From Anaerolineae bacterium (GTDB lineage Bacteria; Chloroflexota; Anaerolineae; Anaerolineales; E44-bin32): 64,000 bases of DNA. The DNA is taken from the NCBI GenBank assembly GCA_011174825.1, contig DUEZ01000080.1, positions 1 to 64,000 on the forward strand, in the 5' to 3' direction. Position 1 is the first letter of the stretch. Each line of letters starts with the position of its first letter. Positions 24,144 to 33,017 of this stretch are shown one piece after another. The position numbers and the translations under genes are program-made. The notes beneath the pieces are model-generated. The model did not search any database, was not told where the DNA came from, and was given only the letters and a program-made list of their open reading frames with translations.

Positions 24144-24845
24144 ATGACAACCTTCTCTTCAGCGGTAGAAGATTACCTCAAGGCGATTTATGAGATCCAG
24201 ACCGAGGGAGGCCAGGATCGGGTGAGCACCTCGGCGCTTGCAGATTGCCTTAGCGTGGCGCGCGCCTCGGTTACAGGTATGCTCAAGAAGCTCAACGCTA
24301 TGGATCCGAAATTGGTGGATTACATACGTTATCGAGGGGTCAAACTAACACCCGCCGGTGAGAAGATCGCTTTGGAAGTCCTGAGACACCATCGCTTAAT
24401 AGAGTTATTTCTAAGTGAAGCATTAGGTTATTCTTGGGACGAGGTTCACCTGGAGGCGGATAACCTAGAACATGTCATTTCGGAAGACCTCGAGGACCGG
24501 ATCGCGATCATGTTGGATCATCCACAGATTGATCCCCATGGCGCACCCATCCCTGATCGAGATGGAACCATCATTCAGCGGGAAGAAATCCCGCTCACCC
24601 AGCTTGAGGTCAATCAGCGGGTCTACATTACGCGGGTCTCAGACCATGATCCAGCCATGTTGAGATATCTCAAAGAGCGCGGCCTCACACTAAACGCCCA
24701 AATCGAAGTGACTGAGAAAGCCCCATTTTCAGGCCCTTTGCATATTCGCCTGATTGGGACGGAAAGTGTCTATGCCCTTGGACGGCAGGTTACCGATAAC
24801 GTCTTTGTGTCTCTGACTCTCCCTGAGCAGATGAGATCGGATTAG
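24144..24845 (+). CDS. DtxR/MntR-family metal-dependent transcriptional regulator
   Basis: 233 residues, the length of three-domain DtxR-type proteins. An N-terminal winged helix (VEDYLKAIYEIQ...SVARASVTGMLKKL) is followed by the metal-binding dimerisation domain with HHRLIELFL...EADNLEHVISEDLEDRI, and a C-terminal SH3/FeoA-like domain (residues ~150-230). Such regulators repress metal uptake genes with Fe2+ or Mn2+ bound. No transporter gene is adjacent, so targets are elsewhere. It is transcribed from the strong promoter at 24075-24103. Confidence 0.92.
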   Translation: MTTFSSAVEDYLKAIYEIQTEGGQDRVSTSALADCLSVARASVTGMLKKLNAMDPKLVDYIRYRGVKLTPAGEKIALEVLRHHRLIELFLSEALGYSWDEVHLEADNLEHVISEDLEDRIAIMLDHPQIDPHGAPIPDRDGTIIQREEIPLTQLEVNQRVYITRVSDHDPAMLRYLKERGLTLNAQIEVTEKAPFSGPLHIRLIGTESVYALGRQVTDNVFVSLTLPEQMRSD

Positions 24846-25409
24846 AGATACAGACCTCCACCGATATTCTGTCCGTTGGGAAAAGCGATACAATTCCGTT
24901 CTTCATTTCAGCAGTTGATTCGGATATGAGTTCCTCCTTCGAGTTAGGTTCCCATGCCTCACTCGCGGGCATTGGTTTCCACCAGAGCGAGTTTTTTGAT
25001 GAGGAAGGTTCAAAGTGGAAGTCTTCTCGCTATCCAAAATGCTTTTTCGAATGCCAAAGCTCCATTGATAAACAGGGTTCTCATCCTCAGAGGTACAGAC
25101 CCTGGGATTTCATACAGTTATAATCAATGCAGACGAGCTTCGGTATGAGATTGCGTTTTGAATCGTGGTGCGATCGTCTTGATATCCAAAAAGTGCTCAT
25201 TGGAAGAAAGGTCGCTTGATGACCAAGGACTTCGAGGGTAAGGTTGTAGGGTGATTGTAAACTTGAATATCGTTTTTTTATTGCATACTAATACATGCGA
25301 CGCGTTTGACATCTGGCTTCTCCTCCTTACCGATTGGATACCAGATGTGATGCAGCGCAGCCCTTCCTGACCTCTTTGAGGCCCGGCAGGATAAGTTCGC
25401 GTTCGAATT
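24846..25409. other. 564-base stretch without recognised genes
   Basis: Short open frames here lack ribosome sites and family resemblance. A TATAAT at about 25119 has no clear -35 partner. Nothing else was recognised. Confidence 0.4.
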
Positions 25410-25418
25410 GTGGGGATC

Positions 25419-26831
25419 ATGGTAATGCCTAACGGGGTCCCGACCCTTCTCCATCTCTCTCTTCAATCCTGTCCACAGCAGGGTTATCAATCTGTTCTGA
25501 GTCTCTTGCTCGTCGCTATCCCGCTCTTGGCTTGGCTGACGGATCGTTTTCGTGGTAAACGAGGCGAGAAGAATTCCGAAGACAAGTCTAAGCGAAGCTG
25601 GAGCAGTCAACGGGAGGAAGCGCTCGAACATCGTTTGGAACGACTCAGATCACTTTTGCGTATGCTCACCTCACTCAGCGCCACACTTAATTATGAAAGA
25701 GTGATGGAGAACACGCTCGATCTGGCATCGAGTGCTCTCGCTGGCCCAAGAGCGGAACCCTCAAGACTGGTGAGCGCACTGCTGTTATTCGATCAGAATC
25801 GGCTTTATGTGGCCTCAGCAAGGGGTCTATCTCCGAGAGACCTGCGTGCTGAATTCCCTGGTGATAAAGGCGTGATCGAGGAAGCCCTCGCCAGCGGCGA
25901 CGTCAGAATACGGCCAAATCCGGCATCCGATCCAGAGCTACGACGCTTGGTTGCCATGCATTCCTGCCAAGTAGCAGTCATCATTCCACTTGTGGTCGGA
26001 TTGGGAATTTACGGATTATTACTCTTTGGTCATCCGGATCGGGGTTTTTTCACTGAAGAAAGCCTAGAGGTTCTACAGGCGATTGCCCACCAGGCGAGGA
26101 CAGCCCTACAGAACGCTCAACTCTATCGTGATTTAGAGTTAGAGAAAGAGCGCATGGCAGATATTCAAGAAGAGACACGCAAGAAATTAGCGCGAGATCT
26201 CCACGATGGGCCAACTCAATCGATCGGCGCGATCGCGATGCGAGTAAATTTCGCCAGACGTTTGATGACGCGTGACCCCGATTCCGCGTCAGAAGAGCTT
26301 TTTAAGATCGAAGAGTTAGCACGCCGGACGACAAAAGAGATACGGCAGATGCTCTTTACCCTGCGTCCGTTGGTTTTAGAGTCAGAGGGTTTGTTGGCGG
26401 CTCTCGAACAATTATCGGAAAAGATGCTTGAGAATCACAACCAAAAAGTTACCATCCAGGCTTCTCCAGATGTCGTGGAGGACATGGAGGTTGGGAAGCA
26501 AGGCGTGGTTTTTTTCATCGTAGAGGAAGCGGTCAACAACGCACGCAAACATGCCCAAGCTGATAACATCTGGGTTCGCCTCAAACGCAGGGGGGAATTG
26601 CTCCGACTTGAGGTACAGGATGATGGTGTTGGATTTGACGTCGCTACGGTCGAGGCCAGCTACGACCAACGTGGCAGTCTAGGAATGGTAAATTTACGCG
26701 AACGAGCGGAAATGGTTAATGGCGTGCTTCGCATCGATTCGGTGCCGGGAAAGGGTACACGGGTGGCCGTGACGATCCCGTTAACGATCGAAGCCGCTGA
26801 GCGTTTACATCATTCTGGGCTTGATTCCTGA
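25419..26831 (+). CDS. Sensor histidine kinase (GAF, HisKA_3, HATPase)
   Basis: About 470 residues; the ATG at 25419 is one of several close starts (GTG 25410, ATG 25425). A short hydrophobic segment near the N terminus, then a GAF-like domain (residues ~75-235, ending VLQAIAHQARTALQNAQLY), a NarL-type dimerisation helix with the phospho-acceptor His in ARDLHDGPTQSIGAIA, and an ATPase domain with FIVEEAVNNARKHA, DDGVGFD and GKGTRVAVTIP. It would phosphorylate a NarL/LuxR-type response regulator, but none is next to it. The receiver-only protein at 41381 is not an obvious partner. Confidence 0.9.
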   Translation: MVMPNGVPTLLHLSLQSCPQQGYQSVLSLLLVAIPLLAWLTDRFRGKRGEKNSEDKSKRSWSSQREEALEHRLERLRSLLRMLTSLSATLNYERVMENTLDLASSALAGPRAEPSRLVSALLLFDQNRLYVASARGLSPRDLRAEFPGDKGVIEEALASGDVRIRPNPASDPELRRLVAMHSCQVAVIIPLVVGLGIYGLLLFGHPDRGFFTEESLEVLQAIAHQARTALQNAQLYRDLELEKERMADIQEETRKKLARDLHDGPTQSIGAIAMRVNFARRLMTRDPDSASEELFKIEELARRTTKEIRQMLFTLRPLVLESEGLLAALEQLSEKMLENHNQKVTIQASPDVVEDMEVGKQGVVFFIVEEAVNNARKHAQADNIWVRLKRRGELLRLEVQDDGVGFDVATVEASYDQRGSLGMVNLRERAEMVNGVLRIDSVPGKGTRVAVTIPLTIEAAERLHHSGLDS

Positions 26832-27228
26832 CACACCCAAGTCGTTGCATCTAGAATATCTCAACCCTCCCATGTCTACCTGATACCCAAAGTCTTCAAA
26901 CCTCTTGACATGTTTTCGCTAACCATCTTTTCTGTGTTCTGACAACAGATAAGTGCATTGAAAAAACCAAGCGCGAGGAGCAGAGAAGGTATATGTTGGG
27001 GTGAGAGCATCGGCCACATCCCAACATATACCTTTCTCATGCAGTTGACCCATTTTCAACGGTTATCCAATTGTTTGGCAGGCTTGTTGCAACTGGTCCC
27101 CTTACCAAAATTATAAGAAACTTATGGGGGGCAAGCCCGGGATGACATTGCGTGCTGTGATGGAATGTTTCCCATCAATGTAGCTAAGGATCATGATGAG
27201 TCTGATTGTGTAGATAGGATGGAAGAAA
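26832..27228. other. Intergenic region holding structured element copy 1
   Basis: The only strong signal between the histidine kinase and L,D-transpeptidase genes is the nested-stem element at 26951-27068. No clear promoter was found. Confidence 0.5.
26951..27068 (+). ncRNA. Candidate structured element, copy 1 of 3
   Basis: The inner stem is GAGAAGGTATATGTTGGG (26983-27000) against 27020-27038, with one bulged base and 15 uninterrupted pairs including TATATGTTGGG. Conserved flanks GCATTGAAAA...AGCGCGAGGAGCAG on the left and TTGACCCATTTTCAACGG on the right allow a weaker outer stem. Same layout as copies at 33018 and 41061. It ends ~160 bases before a plus-strand gene. Whether it acts as RNA or DNA is unknown. 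Confidence 0.5.
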
Positions 27229-28791
27229 GTGGACACTACGAAAACGATGCCGATGAGAGCTGTTGTCGCGAGGCGTCCGATATGGTCAGGGATGCCGCGT
27301 CTTCTGAAGGTTACTACCCTATGGGTAGTCATACTGGCGACGCTTCCCATCGTTCTGATTGTGGGTACGTATATTTATTACCAAGCCTCTGGGATCATAT
27401 TGCCTGGTGTCAAGGTAGGCGGTGTGCCGCTGCACGGATTGACAGAGTTTGAGGCCGTCACCGAGATCGAGCGGGTTTGGAATAAGGACTATCGCATCAC
27501 GGCGGTTGACATCAACGCGCTTGGGCGATCTTGGGTCGTAGCACCTTCGGATTTCGGGCTCAGAATCGACGCGTCGATCAACGCTGCTGAAGCGTACAAC
27601 GTGGGTCGTGGTCGAGGAGTGTTGGTTGGGATGAAGGATTTAATTCTTACCTGGTGGGAGGGACACGAAATCACCCCCAAGGTCACCTTCGATCCGTTTG
27701 AGGCCCGCATTGGATTGGAGGTGTGGGCGACTCAGGTAAATGTACCGGTCATGGATGGACGTGTGATGGTGGAAGGTGGGGAGGCGGTAGGGATTCCTGG
27801 TCAAGTAGGGAAGACCCTGGATGTGGAGAGCAGCCTGGCGTTGTTATCCACAGATCCGACCGCCGTAATGTTAGAGTATCGGTTTGTGCCCTTGGTGATG
27901 GATTTGGTTGAACCGTCGATCGGCGATGTTTCTGTTACTGCCGCCGAAGTTGAGCGGATATTGAGGGAATTGACCATCCGTGCTTATGATCCTGTAACAG
28001 ATGAGCATTATGAGTGGGTACCCTCACGTGAAGAGATCGCTTCTTGGCTGCGTATTGAACGCGACGATGATGAGCTCCGTGTTGAGATAGAAGATGACAA
28101 GGTAACGGTATATTTGGTGGAATTGGAACGAAGCTTAGGCGATCAAAGATTTTTCGATCACGATGAAGGACTTGCTGCCGTGAAGGCAATTTTACAGAAC
28201 GGTGAAGTGGATATCTTCAGGGTCAAATACCACCCCACATCCTACGTTGTCCAAGCGACCGATTCGATGGTTACCATCAGCTTCAAGATGGGGATGCCTT
28301 ATTGGAAGATTCATGAAGCGAATCCGTCTGTAGCAGCGAGGGGGTTGGTGGTGGGGGAGACGATTGTCGCCCCTCCAGCGGACGCGATGCTGACATTGCC
28401 GGTGGTGGAGAACAAGCGCATTGTCATCAGTATCACCCAACAACGGATGTGGGTGTACCAGGATGGAGAATTGTTCCGCGAGCACATCGTCAGTACAGGG
28501 ATGTCGGGATCGCCTACGCTGCCCGGAATCTTTCAGGTCCAGTGGCACTATATCAATGCGTACGGTTCACGATGGGACTTATGGATGCCGCACTTTCTCG
28601 GCATCTATGAGGCGGCACCTGGATTTATCAACGGGATCCATGGTCTGCCGCTATTATCCAATGGGGTCCGGCTCTGGGGAGACGTGTTGGGTCGACCGGC
28701 ATCCTACGGTTGTATCATCTTGACTTTAGACGCGGCGGAAGAGCTGTATTATTGGGCTGAGAGCGGTGTGGTGGTCGAGATTCAATCCTGA
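27229..28791 (+). CDS. L,D-transpeptidase (YkuD) with PG-binding and LysM-like domains
   Basis: 520 residues from a GTG behind GGATGGAAGAAA. An N-terminal membrane anchor (residues ~30-55) leads to two VanW-associated PG-binding-type domains (VGGVPLHGLTEFEAVTEIERVW...), a LysM-like stretch (FKMGMPYWKIHEANPSV), and the catalytic YkuD domain. The catalytic region has His in IHGLPLLS and Cys in ASYGCIIL; the usual SHGC is SYGC here. Such enzymes form 3-3 crosslinks or attach proteins to peptidoglycan outside the membrane. The Tyr variant probably still supports catalysis, because Cys and the upstream His are kept. Confidence 0.9.
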   Translation: MDTTKTMPMRAVVARRPIWSGMPRLLKVTTLWVVILATLPIVLIVGTYIYYQASGIILPGVKVGGVPLHGLTEFEAVTEIERVWNKDYRITAVDINALGRSWVVAPSDFGLRIDASINAAEAYNVGRGRGVLVGMKDLILTWWEGHEITPKVTFDPFEARIGLEVWATQVNVPVMDGRVMVEGGEAVGIPGQVGKTLDVESSLALLSTDPTAVMLEYRFVPLVMDLVEPSIGDVSVTAAEVERILRELTIRAYDPVTDEHYEWVPSREEIASWLRIERDDDELRVEIEDDKVTVYLVELERSLGDQRFFDHDEGLAAVKAILQNGEVDIFRVKYHPTSYVVQATDSMVTISFKMGMPYWKIHEANPSVAARGLVVGETIVAPPADAMLTLPVVENKRIVISITQQRMWVYQDGELFREHIVSTGMSGSPTLPGIFQVQWHYINAYGSRWDLWMPHFLGIYEAAPGFINGIHGLPLLSNGVRLWGDVLGRPASYGCIILTLDAAEELYYWAESGVVVEIQS

Positions 28792-28835
28792 AAGGTATGC
28801 GGCTGCTTTGGTCTCGACTTGTCATCCAAGGTTTC

Positions 28836-28896
28836 GTAGGGGCAATTCATCACACCCTGGCCGGTTCTCGCGGCAAGAACGGTGAATTGCCCCTAC
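28836..28896. repeat. REP-type repeat bounded by GTAGGGGCAATTC, short copy
   Basis: 61 bp with the same perfect 13-bp terminal inverted repeats as the 142-bp element at 23880-24021. The interior is shorter and contains CCGGTTCTCGCGGCAAGAACGG. Confidence 0.8.
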
Positions 28897-29077
28897 GCCA
28901 TGTAGCCGCAGGTACTCGCCTGCGTGTTACAACGCACCCTTTAGGGTGCGATTAGATTTGGATATAAGCTTCCCATGAGCTTTAAGCTCGCGGGATGCGT
29001 AATCTCATTCGGTGTAAGGGCGCAATTAATTGCACCCCATAATTAAATGTCATTCTGATTGAGCCCTTCGGTTACGC

Positions 29078-29155
29078 TTTGGAATCCAAAAGTTCTGCTT
29101 TTACCTTGTCCTGAGCTTGTCGAAGGGGGCGCAAGCAGAGCTTGCGAACTCCAAA
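29078..29155. repeat. 78-bp palindromic repeat, copy 2 (inverted)
   Basis: Reverse-complement copy of the element at 15872-15949: same length, ends TTTGGA and ACTCCAAA, and the core GTCCTGAGCTTGTCGAAGG. Differences are point changes only. Confidence 0.8.
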
Positions 29156-29361
29156 CCCAACCTCTAGGGTGCAACTACCTTTGGAGATGGGAACTAAACC
29201 GTGGGAATTGACGTTTATAGAGTGATTTAAGATGGATATCCCAGCCTGCTTGGATATCGCGTACAGTAGTGAGTAAAGAAGCGATTAGAAAATTTCAAGT
29301 CAAAACCTTCGGGCTTCGGCGAATGTAGTGAGATCTGCGAGATAAAAAGGAGGGCAGGGGA

Positions 29362-30657
29362 ATGAGGAGATCAGATTTTAACCGACCTGTCATCATCATG
29401 CTGGCCTTGATCATGATCGTCGGCTTGCCAGCGGCTGGTTGCGCTCCAAGACCAGTGGAGGCGAACGTGCTGCAATCGGACCTCAAACGTGATCGCTCAC
29501 CACCGGTTGGAGAAAATGATACACAGGAACTCACCGCGGGAAATACTGCTTTTGCGTTGGATCTTTACCAGGCACTGAGGGAGGGAGGAGGCAACCTGTT
29601 TTTCTCTCCATACAGCATCTCGTTAGCTCTAGCGATGACCTATGCTGGGGCTCGGGGTGAGACCGAGCAGCAGATGGCCCAGACGCTGCATTTTACGCTA
29701 CCTCAGGATGTTCTACACAGCGCTTTCAATGCCCTTGACCTAGAACTCGCAAGTCGTGGTGAAGAGATTGAAGAGCAAGAGGGTGAACCTTTCCGCCTGC
29801 ATATAGCCAACTCAATTTGGGGTCAACAGGGGTACGAATTCACCCCTGAGTTCCTCGACACATTGGCGATGAACTATGGCGCTGGCCTGCGTATTGTTGA
29901 TTACCTCGAGGCCGCGGAAGAAGCCCGACAAACGATTAATCAATGGGTGAGTGACCAAACAGAAGAGAAGATCAAAGACTTGATCCAACCGGGGCTCATC
30001 GATGAGCTGACCAGGTTAGTTCTGGTGAATGCGATCTATTTCAACGCGGGTTGGTTCTATCCTTTTGTGGAGGAGGAAACGCATGAGGGGATATTCCACC
30101 TCATCGATGGTGGGGAGGTCAGCGTTTCGTTAATGTCTCAGGTGGAAGCTCTCCGCTATTCCGTAGGTGAAGGGTATCAGGTTGTTGAGTTACCTTATGT
30201 CGGTGAGGAGATGGCGATGGTTATCCTGCTTCCTGATATGGGTATGTTTGAGGTCTTTGAAAAGGGCTTAACCAGTGAGCGACTATCAGGGATCTTGGAT
30301 GGTATGAGTCATCAATCCGTGGCGCTCACGATGCCGAGATTTGAGTACGAATCGGAGTTTAAATTAAAAGAAACGCTCATCAAGATGGGGATGGTGGCCC
30401 CTTTTACCGAGGCAGATTTCTCAGGGATGGACGGTACACGAGATCTCTTCATCAGCGAGGTGGTTCACAAAGCGTTCGTGTCGGCGGATGAGAAAGGGAC
30501 GGAGGCGGCAGCGGCGACAGCGGTGATCATGAGGCTCGTATCTGCTCCTAACGCGTCCGTCGAGATGACGGTTGATCGTCCCTTCATCTTCATGATCCGA
30601 GATTTGAAGACGGGTACCATCCTCTTTGTGGGCCGGGTCCTCAATCCAGAAGGGTAA
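29362..30657 (+). CDS. Serpin-family serine protease inhibitor, lipoprotein
   Basis: 431 residues. A type II signal peptide ends at the lipobox GLPAAGC (Cys27), so the inhibitor is expected to be anchored outside the membrane. The serpin fold is recognisable by NLFFSPYSISLALAMTYAGARGETEQQM, NAIYFNAGW and the C-terminal DRPFIFMIRD. The hinge EKGTEAAAATAV is of the inhibitory type. Counting from the hinge as in antitrypsin puts P1-P1' at about Val-Ser, which would favour elastase- or subtilisin-like proteases; that is inference. AGGAGGG precedes the ATG, and a strong terminator follows. Confidence 0.95.
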   Translation: MRRSDFNRPVIIMLALIMIVGLPAAGCAPRPVEANVLQSDLKRDRSPPVGENDTQELTAGNTAFALDLYQALREGGGNLFFSPYSISLALAMTYAGARGETEQQMAQTLHFTLPQDVLHSAFNALDLELASRGEEIEEQEGEPFRLHIANSIWGQQGYEFTPEFLDTLAMNYGAGLRIVDYLEAAEEARQTINQWVSDQTEEKIKDLIQPGLIDELTRLVLVNAIYFNAGWFYPFVEEETHEGIFHLIDGGEVSVSLMSQVEALRYSVGEGYQVVELPYVGEEMAMVILLPDMGMFEVFEKGLTSERLSGILDGMSHQSVALTMPRFEYESEFKLKETLIKMGMVAPFTEADFSGMDGTRDLFISEVVHKAFVSADEKGTEAAAATAVIMRLVSAPNASVEMTVDRPFIFMIRDLKTGTILFVGRVLNPEG

Positions 30658-30717
30658 TGGCTGTTAAAACGCTTTCTGAGCTCGCAGGTCTTAGGTCCAG
30701 GGAGTAGAAATTGGATA

Positions 30718-30758
30718 ATCATAGATTGTGGGCAATTGCCCACAATCTATGATTTTTT
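30718..30758 (+). terminator. Rho-independent terminator after the serpin gene
   Basis: A perfect 16-bp stem (30718-30733 with 30738-30753) around AATT, followed by a T run to 30758. The whole 36-mer is palindromic, so it could also act on the convergent strand. Confidence 0.9.
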
Positions 30759-30859
30759 AAACATCGGAGGAGGAGTCTCAGAGGGGAATAATATTGGTTT
30801 ACAGGAGAACAGTACGAGGCGCTTGGCGTTTGAATGATCGTGCTTTTGAGTAGTCGATG

Positions 30860-31768
30860 TCATTCCTTCGCACGAAGTTTGGCTTGGATGAATTGATGGT
30901 GTGTCAGCTTCAAGCCGTGAGAGATGAGGCGGATTTCCTCGGTTTCATAGTGAGAAATCTCTCCGTCAGCTTTTGCGACAGCGAATAGAGCGTCCATGAA
31001 ACGAACCCGCTCCTGCTCGGAAGTAGAGGTGAAGAATTCGCGGTTAAGACGGTAGGGATCGAGCTCCACGCCGAACTCAGAGAGAGCGATTTCGGTCACG
31101 AAAGCGGCCTGCTCGTGTGAGAGAGACCAATCTCTCTGGAGTGCCTCGACCATAGCAGAGAATTCACTCTCCGTTACTTCGCGATCGACATGTGCTACAC
31201 GAGCCATCAACCCTCCAGCCAAGCTGAGTTTACGCAAATCCTCTTGCGGAAGGTCAAACTCGGCTTCCCCCAGATCCAAGCGACGGCGGATCTGGAAGTA
31301 AATACGGTTTTTGACAAAGTCTTCCATATAGATCTCTCGATTGTGGGGCTCATTGACTTTTTGTTGACGACGACGTAGGGGCCCCAGCATGAGACGGCCC
31401 ATTTGACTGAAGATGCTGACATCGACCGCACCGATGGCAGCTTCGATCTCCTGGGCTATGGCTTGCTCCTCTTCCGTGACCTCCCCGTCGGCCCCTATCA
31501 TTTCCTGTAAAGCCCTCAGCGCAAGAGCTTTATCTTCGGGAGAGTTTATTGCTGCTTGAAGTTCTGCTACCAGACGGTTTCGCTCAGAGGTGTCTATCGG
31601 TGCATCGAGGTATATATCAAGTTCGGCCCAATCTCGTGCTGTCAAATCCTGTAGGTGGAAAAGCAGGTCTTTGAGGTTGTTAACTTCGTCATGCGTTACC
31701 TCACCGTCCGCCCAAGCAGCAGCGATAATAACCTTAGCGAGCGTCAGGATTAAATTTGTTTCAGGCAT
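30860..31768 (-). CDS. Tandem TerB-like domain protein
   Basis: 302 residues with two or three acidic all-helical TerB-like units. Each has the acidic loop pattern: AAWADGEVTHDEVNNLKDLL near the start, GADGEVTEEEQ near residue 95, HVDREVTESEFSAM near 195 and AKADGEISHYETEEIRLI near 265. TerB-like domains bind metal ions and occur with membrane and stress proteins; a specific role here is unknown. No ter genes adjoin. The ribosome site is GAGGTGA. It converges on the serpin terminator. Confidence 0.8.
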   Translation of the reverse strand: MPETNLILTLAKVIIAAAWADGEVTHDEVNNLKDLLFHLQDLTARDWAELDIYLDAPIDTSERNRLVAELQAAINSPEDKALALRALQEMIGADGEVTEEEQAIAQEIEAAIGAVDVSIFSQMGRLMLGPLRRRQQKVNEPHNREIYMEDFVKNRIYFQIRRRLDLGEAEFDLPQEDLRKLSLAGGLMARVAHVDREVTESEFSAMVEALQRDWSLSHEQAAFVTEIALSEFGVELDPYRLNREFFTSTSEQERVRFMDALFAVAKADGEISHYETEEIRLISHGLKLTHHQFIQAKLRAKE

Positions 31769-32226
31769 TGTCTATCACCTCAAGCTCGAAAGTTTTGTCT
31801 GTTTCTTAAAAATGCGGAGGCCATGTGGGGAAAGGTGGATTTGTGTGATCTGAGTGTTTGCCTGCGACATCCACCAATTGATTCCTGTCTCCCACGCACG
31901 CTTTATCCATGTAAGCCTTCGAATAAGATCCAGGTTTAGCTCCCTGGTAGATGGAAATTATACTGTGTCTACTGTCGATCCCTCCATATTTCTGAGCCTC
32001 ATGAACAGTGATGGTGATTCTATCGTGAAATCCAAAGGGAAGACGCAAGCCGGGTGATCGATTGCCTTGTTGCTTCTATCTACTGATCTGTTAAGGAATC
32101 TAGTAATTTTGTTAATCTAGTACCTTTGTTGGGGGGATAATCGAGGGATGAAATAATAGAATGAAGATGGAAACCTCTATCGGGAAATCGATTCCCTGGG
32201 CCTGAGGTCCGCCTCAGAGGTTCGAG
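31769..32226. other. 458-base region without a supported gene
   Basis: One 80-codon frame on the minus strand (31806-32048) starts at TTG without a ribosome site and has no recognised relatives. Nothing else was seen. Confidence 0.35.
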
Positions 32227-32235
32227 GTGAGTGTG

Positions 32236-32760
32236 ATGACAAGGCCAATTTCCGTTGTCCTCTATACGCCCACGCATAACATTTCAGGGCAAATCGTCCC
32301 TGGTACGCAGGGTCTGTTCAGCTATCTCAATCTGCCAACCGAATCCTATATCGAGATCGATCATGGGGAGATAAATCCCCTGCACCAAATCACCCAACCG
32401 CCTGAGACGTTCCCCCAATTGTGGTTGGTGAAAGATGAAATTGTTGCGGTGCTTGTTGAAAAGCGGGGAGGCCTGGGCTCTTCAAGTACTGTTCGGGCGG
32501 GATATACACGACCCTTTCCCCATTGGGTCCGGATATTAGCTGGCGGTTATGAAATCCGTGGATCATTGCAGAGTGGTGCGCGTTTCGATTTCGCGGCGCT
32601 GATGTTTGAAGGGGATAGCAACTTCATCCCTCTATACGATGCAAGACTTTCAGCGATCCTTTTCCCTCGCGTCCAGGCCGAAGCACCGGCGATGGTCTTT
32701 AACCGCAGGATGGTGCATGCGATCAACCTGCTGCCGGGCGATTCGGACCCAGGAATGTGA
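32236..32760 (+). CDS. Conserved-looking hypothetical protein
   Basis: 174 residues from the ATG at 32236 (a GTG at 32227 is the alternative). Mixed beta-rich sequence with no signal peptide or membrane segment. Two halves look loosely related: IVPGTQGLFSYLNLPTESYIEI and FEGDSNFIPLYDARLSAILFP, each suggesting a small beta-barrel. No family was recognised. A promoter-terminator small-RNA candidate follows it. Confidence 0.6.
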   Translation: MTRPISVVLYTPTHNISGQIVPGTQGLFSYLNLPTESYIEIDHGEINPLHQITQPPETFPQLWLVKDEIVAVLVEKRGGLGSSSTVRAGYTRPFPHWVRILAGGYEIRGSLQSGARFDFAALMFEGDSNFIPLYDARLSAILFPRVQAEAPAMVFNRRMVHAINLLPGDSDPGM

Positions 32761-32887
32761 TCATCATCGGACAGATTCCCAATTTAGGCTCTCAATTCCC
32801 CGCCAATTAAACACACCGCTTTTTCCCTTCGTGGCCGTACATTTACCTATGAAATGATTAAAAGTGACCAAATCATCCTCTGGCCGC

Positions 32888-32915
32888 TTGACAATACATC
32901 TATTATCACTACAAT
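32888..32915 (+). promoter_or_regulatory. Sigma-70-type promoter of a small-RNA candidate
   Basis: A perfect TTGACA at 32888-32893, a 16-base spacer and TACAAT at 32910-32915. No open reading frame follows; a T-tract terminator lies 90-100 bases downstream. Confidence 0.7.
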
Positions 32916-32921
32916 AACTTC

Positions 32922-33013
32922 GGTCAAGGCGGGGAATTCAGGTTTGCACCGCCTGGCACCCTGCCCCAGGCGCCGGAAGTACTGCTAAAATTGTCCGGCG
33001 CCTCATTTTTTTT
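32922..33013 (+). ncRNA. Candidate ~90-nt small RNA
   Basis: It starts seven bases after TACAAT and ends in a strong terminator. Internal pairing includes AGGCGG (32927-32932) with CCGCCT (32949-32954), GGCA-CCC-TGCC (32955-32965) and the terminator stem. It does not match SRP, 6S, tmRNA or a riboswitch that I can recognise. Confidence 0.5.
32968..33013 (+). terminator. Rho-independent terminator of the small-RNA candidate
   Basis: AGGCGCCGGA (32968-32977) pairs perfectly with TCCGGCGCCT (32994-33003), followed by CA and a run of eight or nine T to 33013. Confidence 0.85.
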
Positions 33014-33017
33014 ATAA

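Larger units (their letters stand above)
28792..29361. other. 570-base repeat-rich intergenic region
   Basis: Holds the 61-bp REP element (28836-28896), a CGCACCC-TTTA-GGGTGCG hairpin near 28933-28950, the TTTAAGCTCGCGGG repeat near 28971-28994 and the second 78-bp palindromic repeat (29078-29155). No gene was recognised. Confidence 0.6.

Noticed and set aside
24926-25123. 65-codon plus-strand frame
   Set aside because: No ribosome site, promoter or resemblance to known proteins.
31806-32048. 80-codon minus-strand frame
   Set aside because: It starts at TTG without a ribosome site just inside a stop and shows no recognisable family; kept only as unexplained.
32922-33013. SRP (4.5S) RNA or ZTP-type riboswitch
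   Set aside because: A CCGGAAG string and a CCGCCTGGCA string gave superficial likeness, but the long SRP hairpin with its AGCAG partner loop and the GGGTCGTGA part of the ZTP motif are absent.
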